Shown here: piece by piece, positions 17,969-27,349 of the stretch | How positions within the stretch are numbered: the first letter of the stretch is position 1 | Layout of the letters: every line of letters starts with the position of its first letter | Program-made: the position numbers and the translations under genes | Notes under the pieces: model-generated | The model's database searches: none | What the model saw: the letters and a program-made list of their open reading frames with translations, nothing else | What the model was told of the DNA's origin: nothing | Source: Phnomibacter ginsenosidimutans | GTDB taxonomy: Bacteria; Bacteroidota; Bacteroidia; Chitinophagales; Chitinophagaceae | Assembly (NCBI RefSeq): GCF_009740285.1 | Contig: NZ_CP046566.1 | Location: forward strand, 682,001-746,000 | Direction of reading: 5' to 3' | Length of the DNA: 64,000 bases

Positions 17969-18247
17969 ATGCGTATCACATTGCACATTGGAGAAAGCAA
18001 AACCATTTTGCTGCAAAAGGAAGCTGTGGGCGGCTACAACTGGCAATTGCAGAATCCTGATGAAGAAAGTTTGCAAATCAGCACTTCAATATTGCCGGCC
18101 AAATCCAAAGTGATAGGGGCAGGTGCTGTACTCGAAGTAAAAATTACAGCTACCAAAAAAGGAACATTCCTGCTGTTGGCAACCTACTGCCGCAGTTGGG
18201 AAAAGCAAGCGGCTAAAGTGCAGCAATACGAAGTCGTTGTATTGTAG
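17969..18247 (+). CDS. Chagasin-like (I42 family) cysteine protease inhibitor
   Basis: 92 residues from the ATG at 17969, no signal peptide. The three inhibitory loops of chagasin can be placed: GGYNW (21-25, loop L2), GAGAV (50-54, where chagasins have GxGG, loop L4) and RSW (75-77, for RPW, loop L6), on an all-beta scaffold. Chagasins block papain-family (C1) proteases. It directly follows a C1 protease gene, so it most likely restrains that enzyme inside the same cell. Its expression probably depends on readthrough of the hairpin at 17914-17965. The GxGG loop is imperfect, so binding strength may differ. Confidence 0.85.
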   Translation: MRITLHIGESKTILLQKEAVGGYNWQLQNPDEESLQISTSILPAKSKVIGAGAVLEVKITATKKGTFLLLATYCRSWEKQAAKVQQYEVVVL

Positions 18248-18249
18248 GA

Positions 18250-19377
18250 TTATGATGAGGCTGATGTTTTCACAGCTTTCTTTTTTCGCCGTCCCCACCA
18301 AATGATAAAGCCGGTTATGGGTAAGCTAGCTGCCAGCAGGCTGGCCAGAAATGCCATGATTTTACCCGGTAGCCCGAGTACTGCACCAACATGAATATCA
18401 TAATTCATGCGAACAATTTTGTCGGCAAGTTTTGCAGTTGCAAATTTTCCTGCATAGCTGCCTGTTGCTTCCAATTCTTTCCCACTGTACTGATCATAAT
18501 GGTAAAAATCGCTGTTGTAATAAGTGCCCGGTTGATGATTAACAACAACCTCCAGCGGGTCTTCTTTTGTATGCGCAAAATACACCGCCATGCTTTCATG
18601 AGCTTTTACCTGTGGCAGATGCTGCTGCCATAAATAATCCGCCATAGATGCATGCTGCAATGGTTGAGTGCTATCGGAGTGCGGATGTTCATGTGGGGCC
18701 ATCTGTTCGCCGCCACTGCTCACGAAATAAATACTTTTTGCCACCCATTCAAATCCGAATGCCAGGCCACTGATAGCAATAAAGATGGCCACCCAGGTCA
18801 TGTAAAATCCGAGCACATTGTGCAGGTCGTAGTTCACCCTTCGCCACTTGGCATTCCATTTTATACTGAAGCGTTGTTTAAGACCTACTTTGCTTTTGGG
18901 CCACCACAGAATGAGGCCGCTAATCATAAGTATTACAAACATTAGTGTAGCAGTGGCTACAATGGGTTGGCCAATATGTGGTGGCAGCCACAGATAAAAG
19001 TGTCCATCAATGACGATGCGAAAGAAATCTTTCTTCATGTTTTTGTGCTGCAGCACTTCGCCAGTGTAGGGGTTGAGAAAGAGTAATTCATAATGTAACG
19101 AATCGTAGTAAGGGGCAATGGCTGCCTTGTCTTTTCCGGGATATTCAATGCCCAATGCCATGCCGGAAGTGAGGTGTTTGTTGGCAATGGTTTTGAGTTG
19201 AGACGGTGGCAAAAACGAACGGTTTTCAGGAATAACTTTTCTAAAGTCTTCGGTCCAGTTTCGGATTTCTACTTCAAAAGCAAGTATGCAACCAGTGAGG
19301 CCGAGAAAAACAACAATAAGCCCGGAACTTAAACCGAACCACAAGTGAATGTTGCGAATAATTTTTTTAAAACGCAT
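18250..19377 (-). CDS. PepSY-associated membrane protein (iron-regulated type)
   Basis: 375 residues, inner membrane. Four hydrophobic segments and the conserved histidines of the PepSY_TM family are visible: NIHLWFGLSSGLIVVFLG, RIVIDGHFYLWLPPHIGQ, VNYDLHNVLGFYMTWVAIF, MNYDIHVGAVLGLPGKIM. A His-rich loop (APHEHPHSDS) lies between helices 3 and 4. Proteins of this type are often encoded beside siderophore receptors and are thought to reduce or release iron from siderophores; this one follows a siderophore-type receptor on the same strand (129-base gap). Convergent and nearly abutting with the chagasin gene (2-base gap). Confidence 0.88.
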   Translation of the reverse strand: MRFKKIIRNIHLWFGLSSGLIVVFLGLTGCILAFEVEIRNWTEDFRKVIPENRSFLPPSQLKTIANKHLTSGMALGIEYPGKDKAAIAPYYDSLHYELLFLNPYTGEVLQHKNMKKDFFRIVIDGHFYLWLPPHIGQPIVATATLMFVILMISGLILWWPKSKVGLKQRFSIKWNAKWRRVNYDLHNVLGFYMTWVAIFIAISGLAFGFEWVAKSIYFVSSGGEQMAPHEHPHSDSTQPLQHASMADYLWQQHLPQVKAHESMAVYFAHTKEDPLEVVVNHQPGTYYNSDFYHYDQYSGKELEATGSYAGKFATAKLADKIVRMNYDIHVGAVLGLPGKIMAFLASLLAASLPITGFIIWWGRRKKKAVKTSASS

Positions 19378-19506
19378 GTGGGCAAGATGAAATTAGAAGA
19401 GCGATAAAAAGTATTGATACGGACCAGGTGCAGAAAGAAAACATGCATGCCTTGTATGTGAAGGCATCCATGTTTTCTTTAGTAAAGTTGCGAATGTGAT
19501 GTGCTC

Positions 19507-21876
19507 TTAGAAGCGGTAGTTTACACTGAAACGTGCATTGATGCCGGCTTCGGCCTGCCAATAAAAATAATCGGCGTAAGGCCCGCCAGAATAGAGGTAT
19601 TCATCCAGCAGATTGTTCACAAACAAATTGAATCCCATTTTTCCTTTCTGATACGATAAACCTGCATCCAAACGGAAGTAATCGGGCAAACTATTGTTGC
19701 TGCCATCAAACACAAACCACGGCGAACGTTTTGCCTGATATTGATAGCCCAACGAAATGCCCACGCCTGCCAATGCGCCTGTTTCAACACGATAATTGAG
19801 CCATGTGTTTTGTATGTGGCGACTGCTGCCTGCTACTTGTGTCCCAATGTTTTCAGGTTTGCTGTCTTCTGTTACTTTGGCTTCGGTAAAAGCATAATTT
19901 ACTACAACATCAAGACCACGAAACAGCTGTCCTTTAATGTCAACTTCCAAACCTTTGGTGGTTTGCTCTCCCGTTTGCCGATTGAAATAACCGCCGGCTG
20001 GATTGGGGTGTTCGAGGTCGGCAGTGAGAACATTTTTTCTGGTGATTTGATACACGGCTACAGTGCTGTTCCATTTCCCATTGAGCCAGTCTTTTTTAAT
20101 ACCCAGCTCCATGTTGTTACCCACAATGGGGTCAAATGATTTTCCCTGCCAGTCTGCACCAAAGTTTTCCATGAATGATTGGTCATTCAACGCATACAAA
20201 GCTGTGTTTTTATCCAGTGAAATACTTACACCTACACGTGGTGTGAAACGGGTGCTGTTGTAATCGCCGCTGTATGCATTGCCGGTGGTAAGCGATGTGA
20301 AACGACCAGCCAATGTAAGGCGTACCATGTTGTTGAAGAAACTCAATTCATCTTGCACATACATGCCTTTGTAACCATTGTAATACCGAACGCCACGTTC
20401 ACGAATGTTTTTGCTTCGATCAAAAACAGGAGCGGTAGCCGTGCCATATACAGGTGCATAAATATTGAACACAGTGCCCAATGCTGCACCCTGATTCCAA
20501 TCATGGTAATAGTCTTTATTGCTCAGGTCAATACCGGCTAAAATTTTGTGGCCAACACTGCCTGTTTGAACTTCTCCATTCAGGTATGCCTGTCCCATTT
20601 TGCTGATGCCTTCAATATCCCAAATGCTCATGCCGCGTTGCATCAGGCTGTCGTTGCCGGCCTGAAAGCCCCATGGCCACAGCGATGCACCACGCTGCTG
20701 ATAATTGAAGTAGGCAGCTTGTGCAGTAAACTTCCAACGGTCATTGAATTTGTGTTCAAAAATGGCCAGCACACTTTTGTCATTCATTTTGGTTGGTGCC
20801 AGCCTGGCTTCTGCTGTTGTAAAATCACGGGGCAAATCAGCATATCCTTTTTTAGAAAACAGGTAGTTGGAGCCAATCACGTTTACTTCAGCAAATTGAT
20901 GCGTGTACTCCAGTGTTACACTTGTTTTTTCATCAATCAAATATTTCAATACTGGTACAATGGAATAACGGTTGTTGAAATCATAATCGCGGTGAGCTCC
21001 TTTGAGCTGCCCCATGATGTTGAGGCGGTACAACAGTTTGCCGTCTTTGCTGAGTTTGCCATCTAGATCGGCAGATGTTCTGTAAAAATCAAAACTGCCG
21101 AGGCTCATACTTACTTCACCCTTGCTGCGTCCGCTTGGTTTTTTAGTTACCACATTGTAAAAGCCTGCGGGGTCGCCATTGCTAAGCATAAAGCCTGCCG
21201 GACCTTTTACAAATTCAATACGTTCTACCATGCTCATGTCTTCGGTAAGCGGCCCCCATGTGGTGCTTACATTCATGCCGTTTCTAAAGGCGGCCACACT
21301 ACTACCACGCATGGTTATGTTGGCGTAGTTGTCCCAGTGTTCCCTACGGGTAGCGCCGCTTACATTGCGGGTCACGCCTTCCAGCATATCGAAAATTTGT
21401 TGGTTGTAAATGAGTTTGGAAGTAACTACCTGAATGTTTTGCGGCAGCTGTTGAATGGGCGTTTGCAAACGCAGTGAACTGCTGATGCGGTTTGTTTTAA
21501 ACATGGATTTATTGCCCAGCACCACTACTTCATTCAGTTCCCTGTCTTTCAGTGTCAAAGAAAAACTCACATTGCTCGTTTGGCCAGCGGTTACTGTTAC
21601 TGTTTGGCTCACATCCTGATGACCAATGAGGGTGATGAATAAGGTATAGGTTCCTGCATTTAACCCGTTCAATTCAAAATGGCCATTGTTGTCGGCCACT
21701 GCACTACGATCGGTTGGCTGTATGCTGATGGTTACGCCTTCTGCAGGATGATTGTCTGCAGTAGTAATAGTACCAGATATATTTCCGGTGGCTTGCTGCG
21801 CCTGGCTAGTGATACTGTGTGCTACCAGTATGCTGCACAATAAAAGAATGAATGAAAATTGTTGTAGATGCTTCAT
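19507..21876 (-). CDS. TonB-dependent siderophore-type receptor
   Basis: About 789 residues from the ATG at 21876 (MKHLQQFSFILLL), with a signal peptide cleaved near SQAQQA. The domains in order are a carboxypeptidase-regulatory domain (ISGTITTADNHPAEGVTISI), a plug domain (LQTPIQQLPQNIQVVTSKLI, ITMRGSSVAAFRNGMNV, VERIEFVKGPAGFMLSNG, then GFYNVVTKKPSG), and a 22-strand barrel ending in the aromatic RFSVNYRF. The PQNIQVV and KGPAG/GFYN motifs are typical of ferric-siderophore receptors. It is transcribed before the PepSY membrane protein, together forming an iron-uptake unit. No Fur box was identified by eye. Confidence 0.93.
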   Translation of the reverse strand: MKHLQQFSFILLLCSILVAHSITSQAQQATGNISGTITTADNHPAEGVTISIQPTDRSAVADNNGHFELNGLNAGTYTLFITLIGHQDVSQTVTVTAGQTSNVSFSLTLKDRELNEVVVLGNKSMFKTNRISSSLRLQTPIQQLPQNIQVVTSKLIYNQQIFDMLEGVTRNVSGATRREHWDNYANITMRGSSVAAFRNGMNVSTTWGPLTEDMSMVERIEFVKGPAGFMLSNGDPAGFYNVVTKKPSGRSKGEVSMSLGSFDFYRTSADLDGKLSKDGKLLYRLNIMGQLKGAHRDYDFNNRYSIVPVLKYLIDEKTSVTLEYTHQFAEVNVIGSNYLFSKKGYADLPRDFTTAEARLAPTKMNDKSVLAIFEHKFNDRWKFTAQAAYFNYQQRGASLWPWGFQAGNDSLMQRGMSIWDIEGISKMGQAYLNGEVQTGSVGHKILAGIDLSNKDYYHDWNQGAALGTVFNIYAPVYGTATAPVFDRSKNIRERGVRYYNGYKGMYVQDELSFFNNMVRLTLAGRFTSLTTGNAYSGDYNSTRFTPRVGVSISLDKNTALYALNDQSFMENFGADWQGKSFDPIVGNNMELGIKKDWLNGKWNSTVAVYQITRKNVLTADLEHPNPAGGYFNRQTGEQTTKGLEVDIKGQLFRGLDVVVNYAFTEAKVTEDSKPENIGTQVAGSSRHIQNTWLNYRVETGALAGVGISLGYQYQAKRSPWFVFDGSNNSLPDYFRLDAGLSYQKGKMGFNLFVNNLLDEYLYSGGPYADYFYWQAEAGINARFSVNYRF

Positions 21877-22152
21877 GTGTTGCTGCAATTAATAAGGTGA
21901 TGTACAGGCAATACTTTACCATGCCGATGCTGCCTTATTTTTTTCAGCAGCTCAACTTGCAAGCATTGCCCTTTAATTTTTGTGAAACGGGTGCAAACGT
22001 ATTCAGCCATGGCAGTACTGCATTGCCGTATCGGGAAATGCGATTACGGAATGAGGAAATCGACTTTTTACAGGGAACATGTGATGGTCAGAAAAAAATG
22101 AAAGTGTTTTCCAACCCTGCGGTTGCGCTTTCCCTCTATAAAAAGAAAACAC

Positions 22153-23167
22153 ATGCAGCAATCATTGTTTATGGTACACATACCCAAGCCCTGCCACGAA
22201 AACTGGCAGCACATGACCCCCGCAGAAAAAGGTCGCTTTTGTGGCCAGTGTCAAAAAACGGTGATTGATTTTACCACAATGACTGATGATGAAGTGCTTG
22301 ACACATTGCAAGCTTGCTACAGGCAATACCTGTGGCCGTTTTTTGGCACTACAATTAGACCGGCCGTTGCAACCCACTCACTTACAACGGAAATGGCTAC
22401 GGGTAAAGTGGTTTTGGGCAGCTCTCATTTCCGGCGCATTGTTTGCCAACAGGGCGACTGCACAAAAAGCAACCTATGGGGATACGGTGGTAGTGACAGC
22501 TCCAAAATCCAACGCTGAAGTGGTGACAATGGGCAAGCTAAAGATGCCAGATACTCTACCTGTCATTATCCAGGGGCAGGTAACAGATGAAAGCGGCATG
22601 CCCATGGCAGGCGTAACGGTGCAAGTAACAGGCACTTCACAGGGCACCACTACCAATGGCTTGGGTATGTATGAGTTGCGGTTGAAAGATCCCGGCCAAT
22701 CGGTACAACTTCAATACTCATTCGTTGGATACATGCCCATGCAACATCAACTACAATTGGCGCCATTGAAGTCTTACCATATTTACCAACATCATGCACA
22801 GTTTACCAAGGCAGTGATGGCTCTTTCTGGCGAAGTGGTGATTGTACGCAAGAAGAAAAAATCAAAGCCTGCAGCATCAATGAAACCAACTGTGGAGAAA
22901 ACCACAACGAAAGAATTGCTGCAGGTCTTTCCCAATCCGGCAAAGGCAGGCCAGCCCATTTTCATTACACAAGTAAAAGCCGGCACCTACTCACTTCAAT
23001 TGTATAGCAACGATGGACGACCAGTGGCCACCGCCTGCATTCTACAAGCAAAAGGTGCTGCCAACCTGAGCTGGACATTGCCCGCACCACTCAGCGCTGG
23101 TTTGTACACGCTGCTACTGACAAATGAAAACCAGCAGGCACAAACGGTAAAGGTATTGGTGCAGTAA
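22153..23167 (+). CDS. Cys-motif/TM/carboxypeptidase-regulatory protein with T9SS-like tail, frame broken once
   Basis: The start is at ATG 22153 (MQQSLFMVHIPKPCHENWQH). The N-terminus carries CHENWQHMTPAEKGRFCGQC and TVIDFTTMTDDEVL, a short Cys-rich motif found on many Bacteroidota proteins. The frame breaks at 22310-22311: dropping one A gives DTLQLATGNTCGRFLALQL and continues into a transmembrane segment (VKWFWAALISGALFANRATA), a carboxypeptidase-regulatory domain (GQVTDESGMPMAGVTVQVTG) and a C-terminal domain like type A T9SS sorting sequences (LLQVFPNPAKAGQPIF, GTYSLQLYSNDGRPVA). The total is about 337 residues. The topology is odd: a cytoplasmic motif before a TM is unusual for a T9SS cargo. 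Confidence 0.75.
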
Positions 23168-23265
23168 TTGTATCACAGCTCTTTTGTTAAGGGTGTGTAA
23201 GGATTGTAGATCAGGCTTGCATCTTGGCAGATTGGGTATTATCTTATCCGCCAAACCCTTGTAAT

Positions 23266-24579
23266 ATGCGTTATCTCTTCTTCATCCTCTGCTGTATTAT
23301 TTGTTGTTTGTTTTCTATTGGCTTCGTATCAGCACAACCTTTACTCACTGTGCAGCAGCTGGAGCAAACAAATTTCACTACACATAAAGGAGGCATTGTT
23401 TCGCCACAAGCATTGTATGTTGATGCTGACGTGTTTGAAAGTGTATTCAATCTGGGCGCTGTGGTACTGCGCAAAGGCAACAGCTATGCTTTGATGAATG
23501 CAAGCGGCGAAATTTTGGTGCCTTACAACAAATACAAAACGCTGAGCAGTACTGGTGTTTTCAATATCAATAATGAACTCATTCACAATGGTTGGTTCAA
23601 TTACAGTACGCCAGATGGCTTTGGCTTTGTAGATGCCACTGGCAAAGTAGTGATTCATGATCCTTATGCGGCTTTTCAGTTGTCGGCAGATAAGCGGCAT
23701 TTGGTGTCGCTTACGCAAAAGCCATACAACATCATTGCAATGGATGGAAAAAAGTATCAGCCAGGCTTTTATCCGAATGCTATTGGTGAAGGCTTCTTTT
23801 TTAGTAACGAGCCGGCAGGTAGCAAAGCAGCCTACAGGAAATTGAATGGCAGTATCCTGGTGCAAGATCAATTCAACAGTCCAGGCCATCCTTTCAAAGA
23901 CAAGCTGGCATTGGTGCAAAAAAGAAATGAGTTTAATGAACTCAAATATGGCTTTGTTGATGCCACTGGCAAACTGGCAATTCCTTTTATGTACAGCGCT
24001 ATGCCTTCCTATTTTCAAAATGGAAGAGCAAGAGTACAACCCGCTAACATTGCAGATTTCGTATCGGCCATCATCAACAAGCAAGGTGCTGTATTGCTGA
24101 AGCAAACCAAGCAAACCATACAGCAAATGGGGGAGTTTAAATTCTTTGCCAACGGACTTAGTGTAAGCAACAATGCTGCTGCCATTATGGATACCAGCAT
24201 GGCCACCATATCCATGCAACAGTTATTGCAAAAGGCAGGCATCACACAGCCGGTATCATTTCATGCTGTTGACCTTACCTGGCGGGAAGAAAAGCATCCC
24301 ATCCTCATCTATTCGTATGCTGGAAGAGCAGGGTTGAACAGCATTAATCCCAATGCCCGCAACTACGGTTACATATTGCTGCGAGATGGCATAGTAGTGC
24401 CACCGGTGTTTCACATCGATGGCACCAAAAACTTGTTGGAATTTGATCCGGTGAGTGGGTTGGCCCGGGCCAAAATGTTTACAGGCAAAAATCCCAATGG
24501 TCAGCCCATCGTGATGGATGGATTCATTGATTTGAAGGGTACGTTCACTGTTTTACTAAAAGAGAAAAGTGCCTGGTAG
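23266..24579 (+). CDS. WG-repeat secreted protein
   Basis: 437 residues from the ATG at 23266, with signal peptide MRYLFFILCCIICCLFSIGF. Several WG (KWG-type) repeats are visible: FGFVDATGKVVIHDPY, YGFVDATGKLAIPFMY, and degenerate ones (YALMNASGEILVPYN, YGYILLRDGIVVPPVF). The repeats form beta-propeller-like or solenoid surfaces used for binding; no catalytic motif. Expected in the periplasm or outside. A bidirectional terminator follows. Confidence 0.8.
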   Translation: MRYLFFILCCIICCLFSIGFVSAQPLLTVQQLEQTNFTTHKGGIVSPQALYVDADVFESVFNLGAVVLRKGNSYALMNASGEILVPYNKYKTLSSTGVFNINNELIHNGWFNYSTPDGFGFVDATGKVVIHDPYAAFQLSADKRHLVSLTQKPYNIIAMDGKKYQPGFYPNAIGEGFFFSNEPAGSKAAYRKLNGSILVQDQFNSPGHPFKDKLALVQKRNEFNELKYGFVDATGKLAIPFMYSAMPSYFQNGRARVQPANIADFVSAIINKQGAVLLKQTKQTIQQMGEFKFFANGLSVSNNAAAIMDTSMATISMQQLLQKAGITQPVSFHAVDLTWREEKHPILIYSYAGRAGLNSINPNARNYGYILLRDGIVVPPVFHIDGTKNLLEFDPVSGLARAKMFTGKNPNGQPIVMDGFIDLKGTFTVLLKEKSAW

Positions 24580-24598
24580 TTAGCCATATTGATTCATG

Positions 24599-24638
24599 AA
24601 AAAAGCGATCAGAACATTTGTGCTGATCGCTTTTTTGA
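24599..24638. terminator. Bidirectional terminator between convergent genes
   Basis: AAAAAAGCGATCAG, ten-base loop, CTGATCGCTTTTTT: a perfect stem with A-run and T-run, serving the WG-repeat gene (+) and the beta-oxidation gene (-). Confidence 0.9.
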
Positions 24639-24655
24639 TTGGGGTAAAATACCGG

Positions 24656-27032
24656 TTAATTCCTCACCGGCTTTCCTCCCTTCAATACACTCTGTATGCG
24701 TTCCAGTGTTTTCTTTTCACCCGTGAGGCTCAGGAAGGCTTCCCGCTCAATGTCGAGCAGGTATTGTTCGCTTACCAATGCTGCTTCACTCAGGTCGCCG
24801 CCGCACATCACGTAGGCCAGCTTCTTCGCAATCTTCACATCGTGTTCTGTAATGTAGTTGCCCAGCTGCATGCCATTGAGGCCGGCCAGCATGGCACCCA
24901 ATGCTCCACGGCCCAGCACTTTTACATCGGTACGCTGTACGGGCTTGCACATAACCTTCGTTGTACATTTCCAACACGCTGCGTTTAGCATCGGCCACCC
25001 GGCGGTTGATGTTCATGCTCACTTCATCAATACCCTTGCGTAAGATGCCGAGTTCGTAGCCTTCGTACGCACTGGTGGCCACTTTGGCCATGCCAATGGT
25101 AAAAAAGCGACGCTTCAATGCTTCCATCTCTATTTCGCCATCAAAGTATTCGTCGCCGGCACGCAGCGCAAATTCTTTGGTACCGCCGCCACCGGGTATC
25201 AGGCCCACGCCCAGTTCTACCAGGCCAATATAAGTTTCGGCAGCAGCCTGTATTTTATCGGCATGCAGGCTAAACTCGCAGCCGCCGCCCAGCGCCATGC
25301 CATGCGGCGCTACCACCACGGGCACACTGCTGTAGCGCAGCCGCATGCTGGTGTTCTGGAACATGCGAACGGCCATGTCCAGCTCATCATATTCCTGATC
25401 AATAGCATACATAAAAATGAGGCCCACATTGGCACCGAGGCTGAAGTTGGCGCCTTCGTTGGCTATCACCAGTCCCTTGTATTTTTCTTCGGCAATGGCC
25501 ACACTTTTTTGAATGCCCGCCAGTACATCGCCGCCAATGGTATTCATCTTGGTGCTCCAGCTCAGGCCCAGCACATCATCACCCATGTCTACGAGGGTGC
25601 AGGCACTGTTTTTCCAAACGGTCTTTTCTTTCAGGTCAGAAAGAATAATAAAGTTATCGCCACCTGGCAGCAGCTTGTAGGTTTTGCTGGCTACATCGTA
25701 ACAAAGTCGTTTGCCATTTTCTACTTTGTAAAAAGTTTTGTTGCCGGCAGCAATGAATTCTTCCACCCAAGCCGCCACGCTGAAACCAGCGGCTTTCATG
25801 GCGTCGGTGGTTTTGGCTACGCCCAACAAATCCCAGGTTTCAAAGGCGCCAATTTCCCAGCCAAAGCCCGCCATCATGGCGTCGTCTACGCGGTACAGTT
25901 CATCGCTTATTTCGGGTATGCGGTGGCTGATGTAGCTAAACAAATGGTGGTGGAAGGCACGGTAGAATTCACCTGCTTTGTCAGGGGCAGCTACCAGCAT
26001 TTTGATACGTTGCCTCAGGTCGTCAATTTGCTTGCCGGCTTCTATACTCGCAAACTTTGGTTTCACTTTCGCACCGTATTCAAGCGTTTGCAGGTTCAGC
26101 GTCAGTATTTCTTTTTTACCGCCGCTCTTGTCCATTTTAAAGAAGCCGCCCTTGGTTTTGTCGCCCAGCATATTGGCCGCTACCATTTTTTCCAGCCACG
26201 CAGGGATGGTAAAAATGTCTTTGGCTTCATCATTGGGGCAGTTGGCGGCTACGCCCTGCGCCACTTTTACCAGCGTATCTATACCCACCACATCGGCTGT
26301 GCGGAAAGTGGCACTCTTGGGTCGGCCAATGGCAGGGCCAGTGAGAGCATCAATTTCATCGGTAGTTAATCCTTGCTGCTCCATCACCCGCATAATGGCC
26401 ATCATGCTGAACACACCAATGCGGTTGGCAATAAAGGCCGGTGTGTCTTTACACAGCACGGTGGTTTTACCCAGGTACAAATCGCCGTAGTGCATCAAAA
26501 AATCCACGATGGCGGGGTCGGTATCGGGCGTGGGAATAATCTCCAGCAACCGCAGGTAGCGGGGCGGGTTGAAGAAGTGCGTACCGCAGAAATGTTGGCG
26601 GAAATCTTCGCTTCTTCCCTGGCTCAGCATGTGAATGGGAATGCCCGATGTATTGCTGGTAATCAGCGTTCCGGGCTTGCGGTATTTTTCTACCTGTTCG
26701 TAAATGAGTTGTTTGATGTCGAGGCGCTCCACCACCACTTCAATCACCCAGTCGCACTGGGCAATGTCCTTCATGTTGTCGGTAAAGTTGCCGGTGGTTA
26801 TTTTTTTAGCTACGCTTTTGGTAAACACCGGGCTGGGGTTGCTTTTCAGCGCAGCGGCCAGCGCATCGTTTACCAATTTATTGCGTTCGGCGGGCTTTGT
26901 ACTTTCGGTAGCTTCTTTGGGTACCATGTCCAGCAGCAGTACCGGCAGGCCGATACCTGCAAAATGACACGCAATGCGGCTACCCATAACGCCGCTACCC
27001 AACACAGCCACTTTTTTAATGGAGCGATTCAT
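24656..27032 (-). CDS. 3-hydroxyacyl-CoA dehydrogenase / enoyl-CoA hydratase fusion (FadN-type), frame broken once
   Basis: Bifunctional beta-oxidation enzyme. The N-terminal NAD-binding domain is VAVLGSGVMGSRIACHFAG; 3HCDH parts are HFCGTHFFNPPRYLRLLEII, LCKDTPAFIANRIGVFSMM and TFRTADVVGIDTLVKVA; the C-terminal crotonase domain has NFSLGANVGLIF, PHGMALGGGCEFSLHADKIQ and LVELGVGLIPGGGGT. The dehydrogenase-then-hydratase order and length (about 791 residues) match FadN rather than FadB/FadJ. The frame breaks at 24947: after MYNEGYV one extra base; dropping it gives KPVQRTDVKVLGRGALGA and the normal end ERIQSVLKGGKPVRN at 24656. A thiolase partner is not encoded within the window. Confidence 0.92.
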
Positions 27033-27140
27033 ATAGCAAAACAGTTTTTAAGCAAGATGATGACGAAGTAACCAAAAAATGGTTGCATAAACAACTATTT
27101 TAAGAAACTCTTTTCACTGCCCATGATGACATACTTTTTT

Positions 27141-27266
27141 GGGGCTGTCGGCAGTAGTACATGGCCCGGCAGTTGTTCCCGTGCTTTCAGGGTGCCGCCC
27201 TTCGCTGCGCTGCGGGCCCCCGCCCTCGACTAAGTCGAGGCGTGGCCTTCCAGCCCGGGCAGCCCC
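27141..27266 (-). repeat. Copy 2 of the ~120-bp structured intergenic element
   Basis: Reverse-complement orientation relative to 1525-1645. Ends GGGGCT and AGCCCC are complementary. Inside are GGCCACGCC, a hairpin CTCGACTTAGTCGAG (different in copy 1), GGGCCCG and GCAGCGAAGGGC. It lies in the divergent region between the FadN-type gene and pdxH. Confidence 0.6.
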
Positions 27267-27349
27267 TGAGCTGTGGTACATCTCTCGTCAAAATACTTGT
27301 GGCTTGCTGCGGCGAAAAACAGGAATTTTGCAAACCAAAAATTAAAGTC

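Noticed and set aside
25263-26369. 368-residue open frame antisense to the FadN-type gene
   Set aside because: Shadow of a conserved gene on the other strand.
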